Positions 26,146-34,290 of a stretch of DNA of 64,000 nt are shown piece by piece. This DNA is from a virus. The stretch lies in the IMG/VR virus record IMGVR_UViG_3300044988_001028, positions 1 through 64,000 of that record; one strand, given 5' to 3'. The notes under the pieces were generated by a model, which saw only the letters and a list, made by a program, of their open reading frames with translations, was not told where the DNA came from and ran no database searches. A program made the translations under genes and the position numbers. The stretch's first letter is position 1. The number at the start of each line of letters is the position of its first letter.

Positions 26146-26218
26146 GGAGTGGGGTATTAGGTTGCCGGGATAATATATATAATAATTTCAAAAGCCCAGT
26201 TTTGTAACCCCCCACTCC
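26146..26218 (+). promoter_or_regulatory. Long stem-loop between sigma-like and glycosyltransferase genes
   Basis: GGAGTGGGG (26146-26154) pairs perfectly with CCCCACTCC (26210-26218), closing a 55-base AT-rich interior that has its own GGG/CCC pairing. It is the only G/C-rich patch nearby. There is no T-tract, so it is not a classical terminator; a leader element or RNA-processing site is possible. Confidence 0.5.
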
Positions 26219-26231
26219 ATAATATAAAAAC

Positions 26232-27080
26232 ATGCGAATAGTTTATATTGTAAATGAATTCTGGTTTTATCTTTCTATGGCAAGGTGCAGCCTAATAACC
26301 TTGCGTAAGCATAATCCTTCTATTCCAGTCGATGTTTTTTACATCAAAGATAATAACGAAAATAATCGTAATATTGGCGGACTGCTTCAATGTGCCGCTA
26401 AAATCCCACAGATCACCACAAATGAATTTATGGAGTTGTGTAATCGTTTGAATGTAAATGTTAAAGTAATAGACGACATTCAGATGGGTCAGGAGAAAGG
26501 TTATTGTTCCGCACAACGAAAGTTTTTAGTTAATGCATCTGAAGAAAAAACATTGTTGTTGGATGCCGACACTTTTATCTTTGGTGATATATCACATCTT
26601 TTCAATTTGCTTGATGAGTATGATTTTGTTGCTGATAAGAATTGTTTTGGTGAAAGATATTCTATGACCTATAAATCTACGACTATGCGACCATTCAATA
26701 GTGGTGTGGTTTTGTGGAATAAAGGTTTGTTGAAAGAATATGCAACAAAGGTTTTTGATTTATGCCTTGCACTCAAAGATAGAACGCATGAATTGGGTGA
26801 TTGGTTGCACCAAGTTACTTCTGATAAGAATGAACCGCCACAAGGAAGGGAAGAACTTGCTTGTTCGATTTTTGTGCTTGATAAAAATTTAAAATACAAA
26901 TATTTTACAAAGCAAGATGTGCAGACAAACAATTATTATGGAGATTGTCTGATTTATCACACTTTGACGCAAAATTGGATGGATGGCTATTTTAGATTCA
27001 AGGATTTGATTGAAGGAACATCTTCTCCGCAAAAGAAGATGAAACTATCGCTTTTAAAACCAAAAAGCACCTTTACTTAA
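26232..27080 (+). CDS. GT-A fold glycosyltransferase-like protein
   Basis: The 282-residue protein has the outline of GT8-type transferases. An N-terminal Rossmann-like strand (MRIVYIVNEFWFYL) is followed by RKFLVNASEEKTLLLDADTFIFGDI, containing the DxD metal/nucleotide-sugar motif (DAD, about residue 114). FNSGVVLWNKG is typical of glycogenin-like enzymes. It would transfer a sugar from an NDP-sugar; acceptor unknown. Phage DNA, a virion protein (the Thr-rich fibres are candidates) or host surface are possible. The stem-loop at 26146-26218 is just upstream. Confidence 0.72.
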   Translation: MRIVYIVNEFWFYLSMARCSLITLRKHNPSIPVDVFYIKDNNENNRNIGGLLQCAAKIPQITTNEFMELCNRLNVNVKVIDDIQMGQEKGYCSAQRKFLVNASEEKTLLLDADTFIFGDISHLFNLLDEYDFVADKNCFGERYSMTYKSTTMRPFNSGVVLWNKGLLKEYATKVFDLCLALKDRTHELGDWLHQVTSDKNEPPQGREELACSIFVLDKNLKYKYFTKQDVQTNNYYGDCLIYHTLTQNWMDGYFRFKDLIEGTSSPQKKMKLSLLKPKSTFT

Positions 27081-27128
27081 ATTGTAAAATTTGGTAATCT
27101 CTGGAATCAAATAAAAACGGAGATGTAC

Positions 27129-28649
27129 ATGCGAGAGTTGACACCAGAAGAACAATCCAAATTCGATTCTTTTTCCGATCCAGATAATATAAAAACAAAT
27201 TTTGCATGGGATGATACATTTCAAAGAAGAATTCTTGGAATGTTGTTGATGGATCAGACTATGCTCATTCAAAGCATAGACAAATTAAAGCCCCATTATT
27301 TCAGCAATGAAGTTCATGTCACTATTACAAAAATATTATTCAATTATTTTCAAGAAAAAAGAATTTCTCCTCACATGGCTGTTTTGAAGCAAGAGCTTTT
27401 AAATCACCTCAAAGAAAAAGATAATTCAGTTCAATTGTATTATATTTCTGAACTTGAAGCCTTATATGACTACTATGTTCCCGGTATTGACACTCGTGAA
27501 TATCTTTTGGAAAGAGTTACATATTTTGCAAGGGTACAAGCAATTAAAGTAGCATTTCATGAATGTTTGCAAAAGATGTCGGAAGCACCAGAAGACGAAA
27601 AAACATGGTCTTATGTTTATGAAAAAATGCGTGAGTCTATGAGTGTGGATACGGACTACGAACCGGGATTAGAGTATTTTTTGAATATCGAAGAGATGTT
27701 CAGAAGAATGGAAGATCAATTTCAAGGCAAGGAAAGATTCACTAGTGGTTTTCCTTCCATCGATGATGCCTTGACGAATGGTGGCTTATTTCCCGGACAG
27801 ATTGCAGCTTGGATTGGTTTGCCGGGAACTGGAAAAAGTTTGGCACTAGTAAAGGCTGCTGTTGCAAATGTTCTTCTTGGTCACAAAGTTTTGTACATAA
27901 CATTAGAAATGGATGAAGTTGGTATTGCTCAGAGATTTACAAGTCAATTTGCAAAGATAGATATTAATCTTTTAAGAGAATCAAAAGAACAGATAAAAAA
28001 GACTATTGCCGAATTTGGAAAAGACAAAGATGATCAAAATCTTTTTATATTAAAGCAATTTCCGGGTGGTTCTATAGATGTGAATGGAATTCGTGGATAT
28101 TGTTCACGATTAGAGGCAATGGGATGGAAACCAGCATTGATTATTATAGATTATGTTGGTGAAATGAAAGATGATCCAACTGTGAAAAAGTATGAATCTG
28201 CTTATAGAATATTGAGAGATTTGCGTGGCTTTGGTGTCGAGAAACAACATTGCACATTAACTTGTGTGCAACCAAATCAAACCGCTGCAAAGTTAGAAAT
28301 ATCGCAATATATTGATGAATCAAATATCGGAACATCATTTGATCAGTTTAAACCTTTGGATGGATTCTGGTCGATCAATCAACAAACTATTGAAAAAGAT
28401 GCAGAGGTTGGTCGTGGATTTGTTATAAAACATAGAAATGGAAAATCAAGATTCCCATTCAAGATGGCTTTTGATTTTTCGATGGGAACTTTGGACATTT
28501 ACGAGATTAGTGTGGATACTTACAAGGAAAGGCTAACTAGGGTTCAAATGCAACGAAGCGAAGATATTGCTTTTGATACTTACTCTGTTGATAAGAAGAA
28601 GAAGAAAGTTACATCACCCAAAAACAGCGTCATAGATGCAGAGGAATAA
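27129..28649 (+). CDS. DnaB-like replicative helicase
   Basis: I use the second ATG (27129), 6 bases after GGAG; the first ATG abuts the ribosome site. The 506-residue product has a DnaB N-terminal domain (RRILGMLLMDQTMLIQSIDKL, about 35-60). A RecA-type motor follows with Walker A GLPGTGKSLALVKAA (about 229), Walker B ALIIIDYVGEM and the DnaB loop TCVQPNQTA. This is the hexameric 5'-3' replicative helicase of the phage fork. In T4 the corresponding enzyme is gp41. It leads an operon with the next three genes. Confidence 0.9.
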   Translation: MRELTPEEQSKFDSFSDPDNIKTNFAWDDTFQRRILGMLLMDQTMLIQSIDKLKPHYFSNEVHVTITKILFNYFQEKRISPHMAVLKQELLNHLKEKDNSVQLYYISELEALYDYYVPGIDTREYLLERVTYFARVQAIKVAFHECLQKMSEAPEDEKTWSYVYEKMRESMSVDTDYEPGLEYFLNIEEMFRRMEDQFQGKERFTSGFPSIDDALTNGGLFPGQIAAWIGLPGTGKSLALVKAAVANVLLGHKVLYITLEMDEVGIAQRFTSQFAKIDINLLRESKEQIKKTIAEFGKDKDDQNLFILKQFPGGSIDVNGIRGYCSRLEAMGWKPALIIIDYVGEMKDDPTVKKYESAYRILRDLRGFGVEKQHCTLTCVQPNQTAAKLEISQYIDESNIGTSFDQFKPLDGFWSINQQTIEKDAEVGRGFVIKHRNGKSRFPFKMAFDFSMGTLDIYEISVDTYKERLTRVQMQRSEDIAFDTYSVDKKKKKVTSPKNSVIDAEE

Positions 28650-28651
28650 AC

Positions 28652-29143
28652 ATGTCAGAAATACCGAGCGAAAAGATTAAGGTAATTGTAAATAATAAAG
28701 AAATAATTCTTGATCCAGATAATATGAAATTCAATGAATTTACATTGAGCGAATATATGGATAAGGAATATGCTTGGATTGATTATTACGGAAAACAACT
28801 TGAAATGGCAAATAAAGAACTATCACTAGCCGAACTTGCCTATGAGACTAAATATAACGAAATATACATTTCAAATAAAGACCAAGGAGGCTCTGACACT
28901 TATTGCAAGGCTAAATCTCAATGCAATCAGGAATGTGTTGAGTTATTCGGAAAAGTTATAGAAAGAAAATCTGCGGTTGGATTTTTAAAAATGTATTTAA
29001 AAGCTTGGGATAAAAATCATGATAATGCACAAAATCGTGGACATACTTTGCGTAAGGAGTTGGACAAATTAAATAAGGACATATACGAAGGCAGAGATGG
29101 AAATGATGGATTGTGCAATGCCGAAGACATTTTAAAACGGTGA
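28652..29143 (+). CDS. Hypothetical protein downstream of the helicase
   Basis: The 163-residue protein (MSEIPSEKIKVIVNNKEI...) starts 2 bases after the helicase stop with a GAGGAA site inside the helicase gene. It is helical and acidic, with a coiled-coil-like middle (YYGKQLEMANKELSLAELAYE). No family is recognised. Tight coupling suggests a replication accessory role. Confidence 0.65.
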   Translation: MSEIPSEKIKVIVNNKEIILDPDNMKFNEFTLSEYMDKEYAWIDYYGKQLEMANKELSLAELAYETKYNEIYISNKDQGGSDTYCKAKSQCNQECVELFGKVIERKSAVGFLKMYLKAWDKNHDNAQNRGHTLRKELDKLNKDIYEGRDGNDGLCNAEDILKR

Positions 29144-29149
29144 ATGTAG

Positions 29150-29692
29150 ATGAAATATAATATTCGTTGGATGATAAAAGATGATATTGATTTGGTTGTA
29201 GAAATTGAAAAAGATTCTTTTTCTCAACCTTGGTGTCATAAAGATTTCTTGGATTGTTTGAAAAATAGGGGCAACATTGGAAAGGTAATTATAGTTGATA
29301 ATAATATAGTTGGCTTTATTTTGTACGAATTGATGCCTAAAGGATTTTATATTATCAACATAGCAATAAATCCAAATTATCGTAGGCGTGGTTATGCCAG
29401 AGCGATGGTGGATCAATTGATTGACAAGCTAGGCTCAGAATCTTGCAATCCAGAAGAAAAAGATAAACGAAATTATATAAATTCTTATATTTCCGAAGAA
29501 AGATTTCATGCCCATCTTTTTTTCAAGAGCATGGGATTTAAAGCTGTATCTATAGAAAAAGATTTTTTTAGAGATGACGAGGGAATCTTTGATGCGTATC
29601 ATTTTTTGTATAAAACTAATTATTGCCAGCCACAAGACGAATTTGCAAGTAATTTAATGGCTTATGATGCTGAAGATTGCGAAGGAATTTAA
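29150..29692 (+). CDS. GNAT N-acetyltransferase (RimI-like)
   Basis: The 180-residue protein carries the acetyl-CoA-binding motif A, INIAINPNYRRRGYARAMVDQLIDKL (split here over about 66-91; the core is RRRGYA). An N-terminal acceptor region, RWMIKDDIDLVVEIEKDSF, is like RimI. It would acetylate an amino group of a protein or small molecule. The C-terminal 20 residues (QPQDEFASNLMAYDAEDCEGI) are an extra acidic tail. Its stop overlaps the dCMP deaminase start (TAATG). Confidence 0.82.
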   Translation: MKYNIRWMIKDDIDLVVEIEKDSFSQPWCHKDFLDCLKNRGNIGKVIIVDNNIVGFILYELMPKGFYIINIAINPNYRRRGYARAMVDQLIDKLGSESCNPEEKDKRNYINSYISEERFHAHLFFKSMGFKAVSIEKDFFRDDEGIFDAYHFLYKTNYCQPQDEFASNLMAYDAEDCEGI

Positions 29693-30129
29693 TGATTTGG
29701 GATATTAGATTTTTAGATTTAGCTAAACACATTTCTCTTTGGAGCAAAGATCCATCAACCAAAGTTGGTGCTGTTATTTTTGATTCCGACAAAAGAATAG
29801 TTTCTATAGGTTACAATGGATTTCCAAAAGGTGTTTGTGATGATCCTCAAAGATATGATGATCGAGATATAAAGTATAAAATGGTAGTCCACGCAGAGGC
29901 TAATGCTATTTTATTTGCTCAAAGGAATTTGGATGGATGTTCTATAGTTACATATCCATTTATGCCATGTTCTGGTTGTGCCTCTCTAATCATTCAAAGT
30001 GGAATTAAAAGATGCATAGCACCAAACTTATCAGAAGAATTGGCGAAAAGATGGAAAGATTCCTGTGACATTTCCAGAACAATGTTCAAAGAAGCTGGTG
30101 TTGAGTTGTGTCTATATGATCATGAATAA
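29692..30129 (+). CDS. Deoxycytidylate (dCMP) deaminase
   Basis: The start is the ATG at 29692 overlapping the previous stop, giving 145 residues. Zn-site motifs are VVHAEANAILFA (HAE, catalytic Glu) and FMPCSGCASLIIQSG (PCxxC), plus the N-terminal DPSTKVGAVIFDSDK of dCMP/ComE-type deaminases. It converts dCMP to dUMP, the substrate for the ThyX encoded further on, so the phage can make dTTP. Length and motifs are normal for the family. Confidence 0.9.
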   Translation: MIWDIRFLDLAKHISLWSKDPSTKVGAVIFDSDKRIVSIGYNGFPKGVCDDPQRYDDRDIKYKMVVHAEANAILFAQRNLDGCSIVTYPFMPCSGCASLIIQSGIKRCIAPNLSEELAKRWKDSCDISRTMFKEAGVELCLYDHE

Positions 30130-30131
30130 TT

Positions 30132-31244
30132 TCATTCAAAAGATTTAGCTTTTTGAAGAGCAGAAGCCATACTTTGATCCATGTCCAAATATTTATATTC
30201 TCCCAATCTTCCACCAAATGTTACATTGCTTGGTTTTATTGATGAATATTTTTGATAAATTTCAGAATTTATTTTATTTCTAATTGGGTATAATGGGTCT
30301 GGATTTTCTTCATATGTTGCTGGAATGTCGTAGGTTATTACGCTAGTGAAATCTTCTTTTTTACCAGCATAATGTTTGATAGACTCTCCGTGTTTGTAGA
30401 AGTGACGATGTTCTATGCTTCGAAGATATCGAACCGATTCATCAACATGATTTATAACTGCATTTCCTTGTTGATCTCCAATAAATTCTTTTTTCTCAAA
30501 TTTCATGGTGTTGTATTCAAGTTTCCCAAATTCAAAATCAAAAAATTCATCTATTCGACCTGTATAGACAATCTGTTTTGCGAGACGCATTAGTTTTTCT
30601 TTTTGCTTTATAAAATCTACACCAACCTCAACATCAATACCATCAAGCATATTATAAATTAGATTTGTATATCCATTTTTTGGAATACCTTGAAATTTCG
30701 TAGTAAAATAATTTTCGTCATATGTAAGTCGAATAGGAAGTCTTTGAATTATTGATGTTGGAAGTTCTTTTGGTTCTCGCATATATTGTTTTTTTGTATA
30801 TCCATAGAAGAATTTTTTATATATTTCTTCTCCAACCATGGATAATGCCCATTCTTCAAAATTACTTGGATTTTCGCATGGAATTTTTTTTTCTTCTAAT
30901 ATTTTTTTTGCTTCAGCTGGAGTTTTTATTCCCCAAAGTTGTTGAAGTGTCATCAAATTGATTGGAAATGAATATATTTTTTCATTCGATAGAACTTTCG
31001 GTCTATTTATAAATGGAATAAATTCAGAAAAGTTATTGGCAAATTCCCATACCTCTTCGCTATGTGTGTGAAATACATGTGCGCCATAAGATGAAACATA
31101 GTAATCATCTTGAGGCATATCGTGTGCTGCCCCTGCAATGTGTGGCTTTTTATCTAGAACTAAACATTTTTTTCCAAGGTCGGTAACCTTCCTTGCAAAT
31201 GTCGATCCAAAAAATCCAGACCCAACAATAATAAAGTCGTACAT
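30132..31244 (-). CDS. glf: UDP-galactopyranose mutase
   Basis: The start at 31242-31244 gives MYDFIIVGSGFFGSTFARK, an N-terminal FAD-binding GxGxxG loop, and a length of 370 residues, normal for Glf (about 367 in E. coli). Further family blocks are KKPHIAGAAHDM, YGAHVFHTHSEEVW, YTKKQYMREPKELP, and the C-terminal VTFGGRLGEYKYLDMDQSMASAL. The enzyme interconverts UDP-galactopyranose and UDP-galactofuranose. Together with the glycosyltransferase and HldE genes it points to phage-directed glycan synthesis. It lies on the opposite strand to its neighbours, tail to tail with the deaminase (2-base gap), suggesting later acquisition. Confidence 0.92.
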   Translation of the reverse strand: MYDFIIVGSGFFGSTFARKVTDLGKKCLVLDKKPHIAGAAHDMPQDDYYVSSYGAHVFHTHSEEVWEFANNFSEFIPFINRPKVLSNEKIYSFPINLMTLQQLWGIKTPAEAKKILEEKKIPCENPSNFEEWALSMVGEEIYKKFFYGYTKKQYMREPKELPTSIIQRLPIRLTYDENYFTTKFQGIPKNGYTNLIYNMLDGIDVEVGVDFIKQKEKLMRLAKQIVYTGRIDEFFDFEFGKLEYNTMKFEKKEFIGDQQGNAVINHVDESVRYLRSIEHRHFYKHGESIKHYAGKKEDFTSVITYDIPATYEENPDPLYPIRNKINSEIYQKYSSIKPSNVTFGGRLGEYKYLDMDQSMASALQKAKSFE

Positions 31245-31275
31245 AATATATCCGTGGTTAAAGCTATAATATTCT

Positions 31276-31902
31276 ATGCTTAATTTTGATATCATTCAAA
31301 AAGAAATTAAAGAGTTATTGAGAAAGAAACTTGTAAACGGCAAGATACTCCTTCAAGATTGCAAATTAATTGATGAAAATTCTAGAAGAAGTCCTTCATA
31401 TAGCGACCCGCTTTATGTTCCTTTTTATTATCATCTTGGCAAATTTATAAAGCCAAAGAGTGTATTATCTTTGAGTTTTAATTTGGGATTATTAGAGAAA
31501 TGCTTTTTTATGTCTTGTTTAGAAACAGAGTATTTTCTTGCTTTTCATCAAACCGATGAAAATGTTTACTTTTCTAATCGTATGGGCTTTTATAATATTA
31601 GGCAGTCTTACAAAAAAGATTTCGATTTTTTCACAGGCAATATGAAAAATGATGATTTCCACGATAGAATCGGGAAGAGAAAATGGGATGCAATTTTTAT
31701 AAATGAAGAAAAAAATTATGATTATATTCTCTATATGCTTGAAGTTTCATGGGAATATTTGTCCGATGATGGCTGTATTATTATTGACAATGCTTTGGAT
31801 CTAAAACCTGTGAAACAAGCGTATTTGGCTTTTGCTGATAGTGTTGGTGTAAAGCCAAATTTTTTTGAAACAAGATATGGAACTGGTATTTTGTTTAAGT
31901 AG
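31276..31902 (+). CDS. Putative methyltransferase-fold protein
   Basis: The 208-residue protein has the late strands of a class I SAM methyltransferase (KWDAIFINEEKNYDYILYML, WEYLSDDGCIIIDNALD). The N-terminal glycine-rich SAM loop is weak (PKSVLSLSFNLGLLEKCF). It may be a diverged or inactive relative. It diverges from the UDP-galactopyranose mutase gene with a 31-base gap. Confidence 0.5.
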   Translation: MLNFDIIQKEIKELLRKKLVNGKILLQDCKLIDENSRRSPSYSDPLYVPFYYHLGKFIKPKSVLSLSFNLGLLEKCFFMSCLETEYFLAFHQTDENVYFSNRMGFYNIRQSYKKDFDFFTGNMKNDDFHDRIGKRKWDAIFINEEKNYDYILYMLEVSWEYLSDDGCIIIDNALDLKPVKQAYLAFADSVGVKPNFFETRYGTGILFK

Positions 31903-31930
31903 TTACTTATTTAGTTCACTGGGGGTGCGT

Positions 31931-32656
31931 GTGGGCTACGAAATTATTTATTCTTATCATGAAAAACAGGATGGGAATTACAACAAAGAAGAAACAAAAA
32001 CCTTAAAGAAAAAGGTCGGAGATCCATTTGAAGATGTTTCTCTAGAAACATTAGCAAGTAGTGTCATGGGTCAATTGGCAAGAAGAGATATTTTTGTTAT
32101 TGGTGTTGAAATATTTGAACTCGCTAAAAAGAAAATTACTTTTAGAGAAGCTGATAATGGTGTGGTCATAAAGAACAAAAAATTCTTATTTGATCAGACT
32201 TCTGGAAATTTTATAACACAAGAAGTAGAGCCAGAAAAAAGCACCGCAGTAGTTCCATTGCAGGGGCAGAATACTCTTTATCCCCACGAACAATTGGCAA
32301 ATTCAAAAAAAGAATTAACTGCAAGTGGGCAGTCAGGAAAAAGAATTGTAGACAATGTGGTGTTTTTCCCAGAACCACAAATGATTACCGAAGTAAGGAA
32401 CAAGGGATATAGACTTACGGTGGATAAAAAGTATGCAGTTTATGGAAAGACTGGTTCTATACATGGTGAGATACTTACAATTATTGATGACACTAATCGG
32501 GAAATAAAAATAAGCGATAAGTTTTTTGTTCCCGGCAATGTGAATCTTTTGGCGGATAATGAGTTGAATTTTTCTGAAACCCAAAAACAAAGGGAACATG
32601 GCAACCTTTATTGGGGCGGAGCAGTTGCTGATAATGTGCCTAACCTAAGAAAGTAG
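31931..32656 (+). CDS. Hypothetical phage protein
   Basis: I prefer a GTG start at 31931 (VGYEIIYSYHEKQDGNYNKEE), preceded by GGGGGT; another GTG is 6 bases upstream. The 241-residue protein has an N-terminal acidic/basic alpha-beta part. A C-terminal beta-rich domain follows (YRLTVDKKYAVYGKTGSIHG, LTIIDDTNREIKISDKFFVP) like a small barrel. Function unknown; it precedes the gp32-like region and a coiled-coil protein. Confidence 0.6.
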   Translation: MGYEIIYSYHEKQDGNYNKEETKTLKKKVGDPFEDVSLETLASSVMGQLARRDIFVIGVEIFELAKKKITFREADNGVVIKNKKFLFDQTSGNFITQEVEPEKSTAVVPLQGQNTLYPHEQLANSKKELTASGQSGKRIVDNVVFFPEPQMITEVRNKGYRLTVDKKYAVYGKTGSIHGEILTIIDDTNREIKISDKFFVPGNVNLLADNELNFSETQKQREHGNLYWGGAVADNVPNLRK

Positions 32657-32663
32657 GATGATC

Positions 32664-33077
32664 ATGAAGAAAGAAGAAAAGATTGCAAAAAAGCGTAAAG
32701 AACGAGAAAAGAAGTCCAAAGCAAAAATTCTACTAAGGCGTGAAGCTATACGCAAAGATCGCAAGGAAGAATCCAAGAAATATATGCTTGAAAAATTAGT
32801 TCAGCCAAAACAAAATCCTATTATCAACATAAAAAAGAAAGATGAATCCATGGAAGATAGAGACGCAAAAATTAAAGAGCAGCTTTTGAAAAATCAACAA
32901 ATCTTGAAAGCATTAGAGGAAGAATTTTTAAAAGAACGACAAAACAGAGATGATCTCAATGGAGATTTGGAATCCAAAGGACACGGAAATTTGCAAGATA
33001 AACTCGCAGCAATGCACAAGGAAGTTGTTGAGTCAGAAGAGAAATTGCAGAATCCAGATTCGCCCATCAATATTTAA
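32664..33077 (+). CDS. Lys-rich coiled-coil protein
   Basis: The 137-residue protein is highly charged (MKKEEKIAKKRKEREKKSK...), with a long predicted helix and heptad-like spacing in KEQLLKNQQILKALEEEFLK. The second ATG is better spaced from AGG than the first at 32658. No family is recognised; a scaffold or nucleic-acid-binding role is possible. Confidence 0.6.
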   Translation: MKKEEKIAKKRKEREKKSKAKILLRREAIRKDRKEESKKYMLEKLVQPKQNPIINIKKKDESMEDRDAKIKEQLLKNQQILKALEEEFLKERQNRDDLNGDLESKGHGNLQDKLAAMHKEVVESEEKLQNPDSPINI

Positions 33078-33111
33078 TTTTTAAAAGAATAGTTTTTTTT
33101 ATAAATTAATC

Positions 33112-33140
33112 TTGCAATGAATTCTAGATAATGATACTAA
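33112..33140 (+). promoter_or_regulatory. Sigma-70-like promoter for the gp32-like gene
   Basis: TTGCAA (33112-33117) and TACTAA (33135-33140) are separated by exactly 17 bases in the gap before the single-strand binding protein gene. Transcription would start near 33147, just before the stem-loop at 33152. Confidence 0.5.
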
Positions 33141-33151
33141 TAAACGAAGTC

Positions 33152-33174
33152 GGACAACGAGTTGTTCGTTGTCC
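33152..33174 (+). promoter_or_regulatory. Leader stem-loop of the gp32-like gene
   Basis: GGACAACGA pairs with TCGTTGTCC around GTTGT, a perfect 9-base stem ending 33 bases before the ATG. T4 gene 32 is autoregulated through a leader RNA structure, so a similar role is plausible. The sequence before it (ACGAAGTCGG) resembles ACTAAGTCGG before the polymerase gene. Confidence 0.55.
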
Positions 33175-33207
33175 AAACTACTTAACTTTTTAACTACGAG
33201 GTGAACT

Positions 33208-34212
33208 ATGGGAATTGACTACGAACCACTAGACATTAACGAAATCAAAGCAGAAGCTAAACGAGTTAGCTCAGAAAGCGGCGGAGGTCTTGACAACGAG
33301 TACCTTCAAAAGTTTGTGAAGATGCCAGATCGGGATGGATTCGTAATGATGCGATTTCTTCCAAGAAAGAAAGGTCAGCGACTCTACTGTGCGACCAGAA
33401 TCCACACGCTGACAAATCCCACGACCAATCAAAAGAAAACCTATCATTGCCCTAGAGAGCTTTCCAAAAACGAAAAAGGTGTAGAATCTTGGCGTGGTGA
33501 ATGTATTATTTGCAAGTACTATTCTGACTTGTGGCAGAAGTCCGAAGGTCTTTCTGGAAAAGAACAGGAAAACCTTCAGAATAAAGCACGAGAACTCAAA
33601 CCTATAGAACGCTATTATTACAATGTAATTGTGCGTTCAGAGGTTGATCCGAAGAATAAAGCTACAGCAGCTAATGTTGGACCTAAGATTTATTCTTGTG
33701 GCAAGCAAGTTCATAGCAAGATTATGAGAGCTATAACTGGCGATGAAGCTGCAGGTGAAAAATCTTTAGGAGATATCACACATCCAAAAACAGGATGTGA
33801 TTTTAGGCTTGTAAAGAAGGTTGTTAAAAGTGGGAATAGAGAGTATCCAAACTATGATTTTTCAAAGTTTGAAGAAGAATCTCCCGCTGGAACACCAGAA
33901 GAACTGGAGAATTGGTTCAGCAATCTTAACGATTTGTCTGCGTTGAGAAAACTGAAGACTTCCGAAGAAATCAAGCATGGTCTTCGTGTTCATACAGGTA
34001 TGGTTGTTGAAGGTGATTCGGCTGGAGAACTCGATGAGTTTTATAGCAAGTCACCAGTTCAAGCTGCTGCAAAATCTGCAGAATCTGTAATAACTGGCTC
34101 TGATGTCATCAGAGAAGAAGTTCTTGTATCCAAGAAGGTTTCAAAGAGTGTTATTGGCGAAGATGAATCTCTTGCCGATGATGATTTCTTGAAGCAACTT
34201 GACGGAATCTAA
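33208..34212 (+). CDS. gp32-like single-stranded DNA-binding protein
   Basis: The 334-residue protein has the layout of T4 gp32 (301 residues). A basic N-terminal arm comes first, then an OB-fold core with a zinc site formed by YHCPRE and GECIICKYY. A C-terminal acidic tail ends GEDESLADDDFLKQLDGI, the part that recruits partner proteins. It coats single-stranded DNA in replication, recombination and repair. It has its own promoter-like sequence, leader stem-loop and downstream hairpin, so it is probably transcribed separately at high level. A GAGGTG ribosome site precedes the ATG. The recombinase gene follows. Confidence 0.85.
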   Translation: MGIDYEPLDINEIKAEAKRVSSESGGGLDNEYLQKFVKMPDRDGFVMMRFLPRKKGQRLYCATRIHTLTNPTTNQKKTYHCPRELSKNEKGVESWRGECIICKYYSDLWQKSEGLSGKEQENLQNKARELKPIERYYYNVIVRSEVDPKNKATAANVGPKIYSCGKQVHSKIMRAITGDEAAGEKSLGDITHPKTGCDFRLVKKVVKSGNREYPNYDFSKFEEESPAGTPEELENWFSNLNDLSALRKLKTSEEIKHGLRVHTGMVVEGDSAGELDEFYSKSPVQAAAKSAESVITGSDVIREEVLVSKKVSKSVIGEDESLADDDFLKQLDGI

Positions 34213-34224
34213 ACAATCACTTTT

Positions 34225-34256
34225 AGCGTGAACGCATCTATGGGTGTGTTCACGCT
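34225..34256 (+). terminator. Hairpin after the gp32-like gene
   Basis: AGCGTGAAC and GTTCACGCT form a perfect 9-base stem with a 14-base loop, 12 bases past the stop. Only a weak T-rich stretch follows (TTATCATATT), so it may be a partial terminator or mRNA-stabilising end rather than a full stop. Confidence 0.55.
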
Positions 34257-34290
34257 TTATCATATTAAAATAATATACAAAGGAGATACT

